Source of the DNA: Lepidostoma basale
Taxonomy: Eukaryota; Arthropoda; Insecta; Trichoptera; Lepidostomatidae
DNA: 64,000 nucleotides
Reading direction: 5' to 3'
Assembly (NCBI GenBank): GCA_022606425.2
Contig: JAHDVF020000853.1
Coordinates: forward strand, 310,001-374,000
Positions 59,391 to 64,000 of this stretch are shown here, in pieces (position 1 is the stretch's first letter; the number at the start of each line of letters is the position of its first letter). The translations under genes and the position numbers were made by a program. The notes under the pieces were generated by a model. The model was given only the letters and a program-made list of their open reading frames with translations. It did no database searches and was not told the DNA's origin.

Positions 59391-59462
59391 ATTTCAGCAG
59401 CTCGCTGCTAAAGTCTGATCGACGATACCAGCGAGCCGTCGAATTTGGTCGGGACTAGAACA
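59391..59462. repeat. Fold-back family C, short decayed copy
   Basis: GGTCCGACCGATTTCAGCAG and the complement-like GAATTTGGTCGGGAC flank CTCGCTGCTAAAGTCTGATC. Both strands show GUC preceded by a GAAA-like box (UGAAAUCGGUC on minus, CGAAUUUGGUC on plus), but the cores are mutated. Confidence 0.55.
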
Positions 59463-59529
59463 TTTATAAGTGAATCAAAAATAAGCATCAGTTGATTAAA
59501 ACAATTTTTATTATTATTTACAATCAAAT

Positions 59530-59775
59530 TTTAATTATTATTATTTTGTTGAATCGCTCTTTACATCATGACAGCATGAGCCAAATCGATGTAAAGGGTA
59601 TTTATAGCTATCATAGTGACTCTCGTGACATGTGATAGGTAGCTAATCTATCGCCATTTTATTGTCATGCGAATTTTACACCAGACCAAAGACAGTGTGA
59701 CAATCACACTGCCCTCGCCGGAAATCGAGCCCGGAACCTTGGGGGTGGCAGTCAATGCACTTACCACCCAACTAA
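59530..59775 (-). mobile_element. tRNA-derived SINE, near full length
   Basis: The minus strand runs from a decayed tRNA-like head (GCCACCCCCAAGGTTCCGGG, GCTCGATTTCCGGC) through the body shared with 16286 to an (AAT)n-type tail at 59531-59547. Confidence 0.8.
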
Positions 59776-60812
59776 TAACCAACAAAAATTTCTCTTGTTT
59801 AGTTTTGTTAGTTAAATATATCGATAATATAACCCATATAACCCAATTGGGTTTTTTGAAAAATTAATTAAATAATAAAAAGTTTGAATTATGTACATGT
59901 ACATATTATGCTATGCATTCCATCTAAGAATATTTAATTATAAAAGTAGCACAGTTGAATATCTCATATAAAAAGTAACATTTTTATTGCTTCAGATAGA
60001 TCTGCCTTTTCCCTTTCACCAGTCTTTATATTATGTCCTTTCTACCTTAGAATGGTTGTATAATTGAGTTTCACATTTCATAAACTTCCAATATTTAATG
60101 CAATTGTCATGTGTTGAGCATTCAAGAAGCGATATAAACGACTAAAATGATTTTGAATAGCAACATCTTAATGCCAATTTTAAAAACAGTAAAAAAACAA
60201 TGTTTATTTTAAATAAATATAAAGCCAAGTTACAATTCTACTACTATATTGGTGGTATTTAGAACTAACCAGAGCGTTTAGTTCCAAATCCAAATGACGT
60301 TGGATCAATTTTAGTCGTGATCAAGGTTCGTATTTATAACGGTTATATAATTATGTTAATGCGTAATTTACAGGTTTTACTTCTGATAAAACAATCAACT
60401 CTAGATGTGTACAAATATTTAGTGATATTTTTTTAGACCCTTTCTAGAGATTTCAATATTTTTTTATTAGCAGTACCTATAACCTAGTATATAATTTAAT
60501 ATTCGTTTTATGAAGAAGGACTCTTAATATTGAGCACCATAAATACGTTAAAGCTACTAAAAGCTAGTAAAACAAAAACATTCACTTTTAAAGCCAAAGC
60601 ATCATTACGATTGCTTAGTGTATTTTCGTGACTTAAATACTATTAATTTGGCTGCTATACGTAAAAACACTATGCCATTCAGCAATATAAATATTATAGA
60701 ACATAAAAAAAAAGCTATAGCAAGAGTAAAAGAAATAATAAAAAATGGCTTAGAATAGGTCTAAAGAAAAAAATCATTGCACTCAAATCTCAATGTGAAT
60801 AGTGTATTTTCT

Positions 60813-61745
60813 AACTATCTAATTAACCATCACGCCGTCCCCCAAAGGGAAGTGTGGCAGTTCATTCCTTCCTTTCTCACACACTTTGCTTTCCTGACTT
60901 ATTTCCCTCGCTTCCTCAACATTCATACATCGTGTCAAGCACGCGCGTCTATTTCTCTGACTCCTCAAGTGGCCGACATTCAATATTTGATTTATTTGGT
61001 CGTGCCACGTGTTCCTTGGGCTTCCTCTATTTCTAGTTCCATTTACATCATTAACATATACTTTTTTACCCTTAATTTTTTTCATATGTCCAAACCATCT
61101 TAATGATCCATTCATTATTTTGTTCGTAACACCATCATTCGTACCGCATTCACTTCTTAAATTTTCGTTTGACACTCTATCATACACAGAGTATCCACAC
61201 ATTCGTCTAAGAGATCTCATTTCTACTGCATTAATTCTATTTTCATCCTTCGTTTGCCAGTTCCATGCTTCGCTTCAATACATAAGGGTCGGTAGAAGAA
61301 CACCATTGTGCACTGCCATTTTAGCTTTTTTGGATAGGTTAGATTGCGATGACAACTTTAATTGCATCATTTAATTTGTTGCCTGCCCCAATCTTTCTTT
61401 CAATATCCCTCTCCATATTCCATATTCAGATAATATTTTTCACAACTTAACTCTATTTGCGTAATCATATGCTCTTTGCAAATCGACAAACATACAGAAA
61501 AGTTTACGGTTTTTGGCCAGAAACTTGTCTGTCAATGTACGAAGTGAATTTTTTTTATCCATACATCCTCTGTCATTCATAAATACACTTTGCACATCCC
61601 AAGCTTTGTCACTCATCATTTTTCTTACCCTTTCTATTAAAATTTTGCCATGGACTTACCAATAACACTCAAAAGACTAAGAACTCTGTGGTTTCCACAT
61701 TTCATACGCGACCCTTTTCCTCTATTTTCACCGTGGTTGAAATAC
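60813..61745 (-). pseudogene. LINE family R copy 10, longest, with RT motifs
   Basis: This copy extends furthest 5'. Beyond the shared C-terminus (60819-61220), the minus strand at 61700-61380 gives 'MKCGNHRVLSLLSVIGKSMA' (the RT N-Y/H-R-..-S-L-L-S-V box) and 'SVFMNDRGCMDK'. Next come 'NSLRTLTDKFLAKNRKLF' and 'CMFVDLQRAYDYANRVKL' (the first RT catalytic Asp region, F-D-x-x-x-A-[FY]-D). A deletion then joins the RT start to the C-terminus, removing the YADD box. Terminal TTAG repeats are eroded to GGTTAATTAGATAG. It identifies R as a non-LTR retrotransposon. Confidence 0.85.
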
Positions 61746-62002
61746 TGTCCCCCAATAAAACTAAATTTGAGAATTGAAAATATCAATTGCAAAATGATCG
61801 AAGCAATAAATTCTATCAGTCAATAATTATTATGAATTTCATATAAAAATAATCTTGTCGAGTATTTGAATATTACATAGTTCATTTTGTGAACCTTATT
61901 TTTAATATATGACATGGGTGATGGTAGATTTTTGAAAGCAATAATATTTGTAGTGTTTTGTTGGAAAAAACATTTGAAATCTGAAAGATAATAATAAAAA
62001 AA

Positions 62003-62056
62003 ACATTCTTTCTGCCTACCCTTTCGGGGAGACGGCGTGATGGTTAGTTAGTTAGT
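62003..62056 (+). mobile_element. LINE family R copy 11, 54-bp 3' stub
   Basis: CATTCTTTCTGCCTACCCTT, TCGGGGAGACGGCGTGATGG and GTTAGTTAGTTAG are the terminal hairpin and tail only, as in the 26057 stub. Confidence 0.85.
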
Positions 62057-62073
62057 TGAATCCGGTTAGTAGA

Positions 62074-62262
62074 ATCCGGGTGGTGGTCTAGGGGATAGAA
62101 CGCTTGGCTCCTGATCCAGGGTACATGGGTTCAAGCCTGGACACGACCAGATTCCTTCTTCATAATAATGAGCTATTTTCTGCTCACATTGAAGATTGTA
62201 AAATAAATTCTAATATCATTGATGTGAATCCTTGATATTAGTCTTTTAAAAAAAAAAAAAAA
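62074..62262 (+). mobile_element. Second SINE family, tRNA-Arg-like head and poly(A) tail
   Basis: The head GGTGGTCTAGGGGATAGAAC (A-box) and GGGTTCAAGCCTGG (B-box) folds roughly as a tRNA with anticodon loop CTCCTGA (CCT, arginine-like), with mismatches. A non-tRNA body follows and the element ends in an A14 run at 62249-62262. It shares no body with the other SINE. Confidence 0.7.
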
Positions 62263-63056
62263 GTTTTCAGAAAACTAAAAAGCATAAATGTTATAGTATA
62301 AAATAATTGAAATATCAGAAAAATTTATGCCTTGGTATCGAGAATGTTTAAAGTATTTGTATGCATGGAAAATGATCGATCGATGAAAACATGGGTCCTA
62401 TAATAGTAGTTTATCGTTAACAGAGAAAAATAAAACATGATAGTATTGCGGTATTAGCGAACAATATATGAATATCATCTTTGCTGTTTTTTTAATCGCG
62501 ATGAATTAAATAAATTTACTTTATTATTGTCCACTGATATTATATAAAATGAGGCTGTACCTGATATAAGCGATTGAATCATCAAATTTCATTAGCAAAT
62601 AAACATCTAACGAAATTCCTAATTACAATTTTTTTTTATATATTATACATAATTGAAATTTCATGGTAGAAGTTCATTGTAAATAATAACGTAAACGTTT
62701 AATGAGATATGATCTCAGAAAAAAAGTCATCTTGGCAAGCATTTATGCTACCTGTATTTTTAACATGTGCATGATTAATATCCGTGCTCATATAGCTAGG
62801 TGTCAGAGAGTATAGAATAATTGTTATAGAATAATAGTTTAAATTGATTCTGAATAAGTGATTGTCGATAACGATATTCGTCAATATTACTCGATTCATT
62901 AATATTCACTACAGTATAATTTTGTTAGCTATTGACATACATGCTGAAGCTTCACTTTATTTTTATGTAATTGATTTATGTTAAAACGCGTTTTATATGA
63001 TCACTTTAGTAAATGTGTTTAAATATTTGAAGTTTAAGTCTGTGATTTTTTTGCAG

Positions 63057-64000
63057 AAAAGAGAAAATCATTTCAGCTTGATTTAGAAGAGGCCATGTCG
63101 CCGCCGCCCATGTCACTGTCGGCTCCAGAGCTGGGTAACAACTTTGTCCCCTTCAGGCCTCTGAGGAACTCTGTTAGCTCCACGGAGCTGCTCCACGAGC
63201 GAGCTATGAACAGGTTCTACCAAGTGGTAGCTTTGAAAGAAGCAGAAAAAGTTAAAGCGAAAAAGGATTACATAGCTCTGCCCACATCCATTGAAATTAA
63301 AATCGATGCCCTGCAAGACGATACATCTTTTAGAAACCAAATCAATCCACTGGAATCGGCGAAATCCGAATCAACAGAGCTTTACAATAATGATAACCTA
63401 CTCTCTACAGAGAGTTTAACCAATAGAGAAAGAGATGAAAATAGTAGTAATTTTGAAGACGACTACACTGCTAGTACTGTTTCAACTGGTGATAGTGAAT
63501 TCACAGATTCTGATAGTTTAGAGGAAGATGTAGACCGATTGCGAAACAGAATCGAAGAAAACACGACTTATCACCCTAAAGAGATGACCTATAGAGGAGG
63601 AGCACAGTCTCAAAGTCAGGCCGTGGAAGTTCTAACAAAGCCAGTACCCTTACCAGATCCAAATTATGTTCCCAAACCTATTCTGAAGAAACGAGAACCA
63701 GAAGTGTCTGTACCTCCCAAAGAACCAGAAACTTCAAAGAAATCTTCCAAATACTCAGAACCCTTAATTAACAAGGTACCATTATTCAAAAAATTTGCTA
63801 AATTTCCTTTAGAAAAACAACTCATTAACGATAAAAAGAAAAATAGTAAAAATAATGGTAAGAAAATTAATAAGAAGGATGAAATCAAAACAGAAACACC
63901 AACTCAGGAGAAAGCAATGCAAAAGGAAGAAAACTTAATACAAGATGAAGGGCGGTCAGCCATTGAACACTATGGCAACATTGTGAAGGAGTATGGAAGC
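63057..64000 (+). CDS. Ig/FN3 cytoskeletal protein, exon 3 (5' part, runs off the window)
   Basis: After a TTTTTTGCAG acceptor the phase-1 frame stays open for all 944 bp to the window end, starting E-KRKSFQLDLEEAMSPPPM. Visible parts are a short block 'ELLHERAMNRFYQVVALKE' then 'AEKVKAKKDY', probably helical. A Ser/Asp/Glu-rich acidic stretch follows ('EDDYTASTVSTGDSEFTDSD'), then a Pro/Lys-rich part ('VPKPILKKREPEVS') and a highly basic run ('KKKNSKNNGKKINKKDE'). No Ig or FN3 domain occurs here, so this is a long low-complexity tail, common in insect muscle-linker proteins. The 'NRFYQVV' block is the most conserved-looking part. With exons 1 and 2 it gives 848 codons, and the protein's end is outside the window. 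Confidence 0.85.

Larger units (their letters stand above)
59226..63056 (+). other. Intron 2 of the Ig/FN3 gene
   Basis: Bounded by GT (59226) and a TTTTTTGCAG acceptor (63047-63056). It contains a family C fold-back, SINEs, and LINE R copies 10 and 11. 59776-60812 and 61746-62002 are AT-rich with nothing recognised. 62640-62700 holds the family C leader (GTAGAAGTTCATTGTAAATA). Confidence 0.7.

Overview
The window looks like a TE-rich, AT-rich arthropod (probably insect) nuclear genome segment. It has phase-matched GT/AG splice sites, GC-rich exons in AT-rich surroundings, tRNA-derived SINEs, several non-LTR (LINE) families, hAT, pogo-type and Tc1/mariner-type DNA transposons, and many fold-back elements. 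No species is claimed. Start codons of most longer open frames are not informative here; only two genes are supported.

Gene 1 (+ strand, right end) is a multi-exon gene. Exon 1 is 53948-54017 and starts MGNQHS, a good N-myristoylation context, just below a CpG-rich leader. Exon 2 is 57696-59225 and encodes FN3-Ig-Ig-FN3. Exon 3 starts at 63057, runs open off the window end and encodes a charged low-complexity region. All three exons join in phase 1, giving 848 visible codons. The Ig domains lack the usual cysteine pair, as in cytoskeletal (muscle twitchin/projectin/MyBP-type) proteins. Gene 2 (- strand) is represented by one likely first coding exon at 17562-17779 with a canonical donor and a CpG-rich region upstream at 18130-18260; its product is not recognised.

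The remainder is repeats. About eleven copies of one LINE (called R here) end in a small UNCG-type hairpin and a (TTAG)n tail, the shortest copies being only about 55 bp. Other LINEs are an L2/CR1-like family (1585, 43306, 44584), a second family with RT (5518, 6715, 20600-22010), and single remnants at 12690, 16920, 33840 and 37356. DNA elements are a hAT relic (4517-5480), hAT-like MITEs (33456-33774, 39652-39961), a pogo-like element (52437-53506) and a DD41D Tc1/mariner relative (54547-55865) sitting inside a SINE.

Two things stand out. (a) At 26.9-31.1 kb (with an outlier at 38.1 kb) there is an array of about 12 strongly diverged units that keep the same nested stem-loop around ACAGGGTAC...GTACCCTG with compensatory changes; I do not recognise it, and it is the best candidate for an undescribed structured RNA or structured satellite. 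(b) At least five fold-back families carry hammerhead-ribozyme-like cores (CUGANGA - stem II - GAAA - palindromic short stem III - GUC/GUU), often as head-to-head pairs, like the type I hammerheads reported in Penelope-like elements and satellites.
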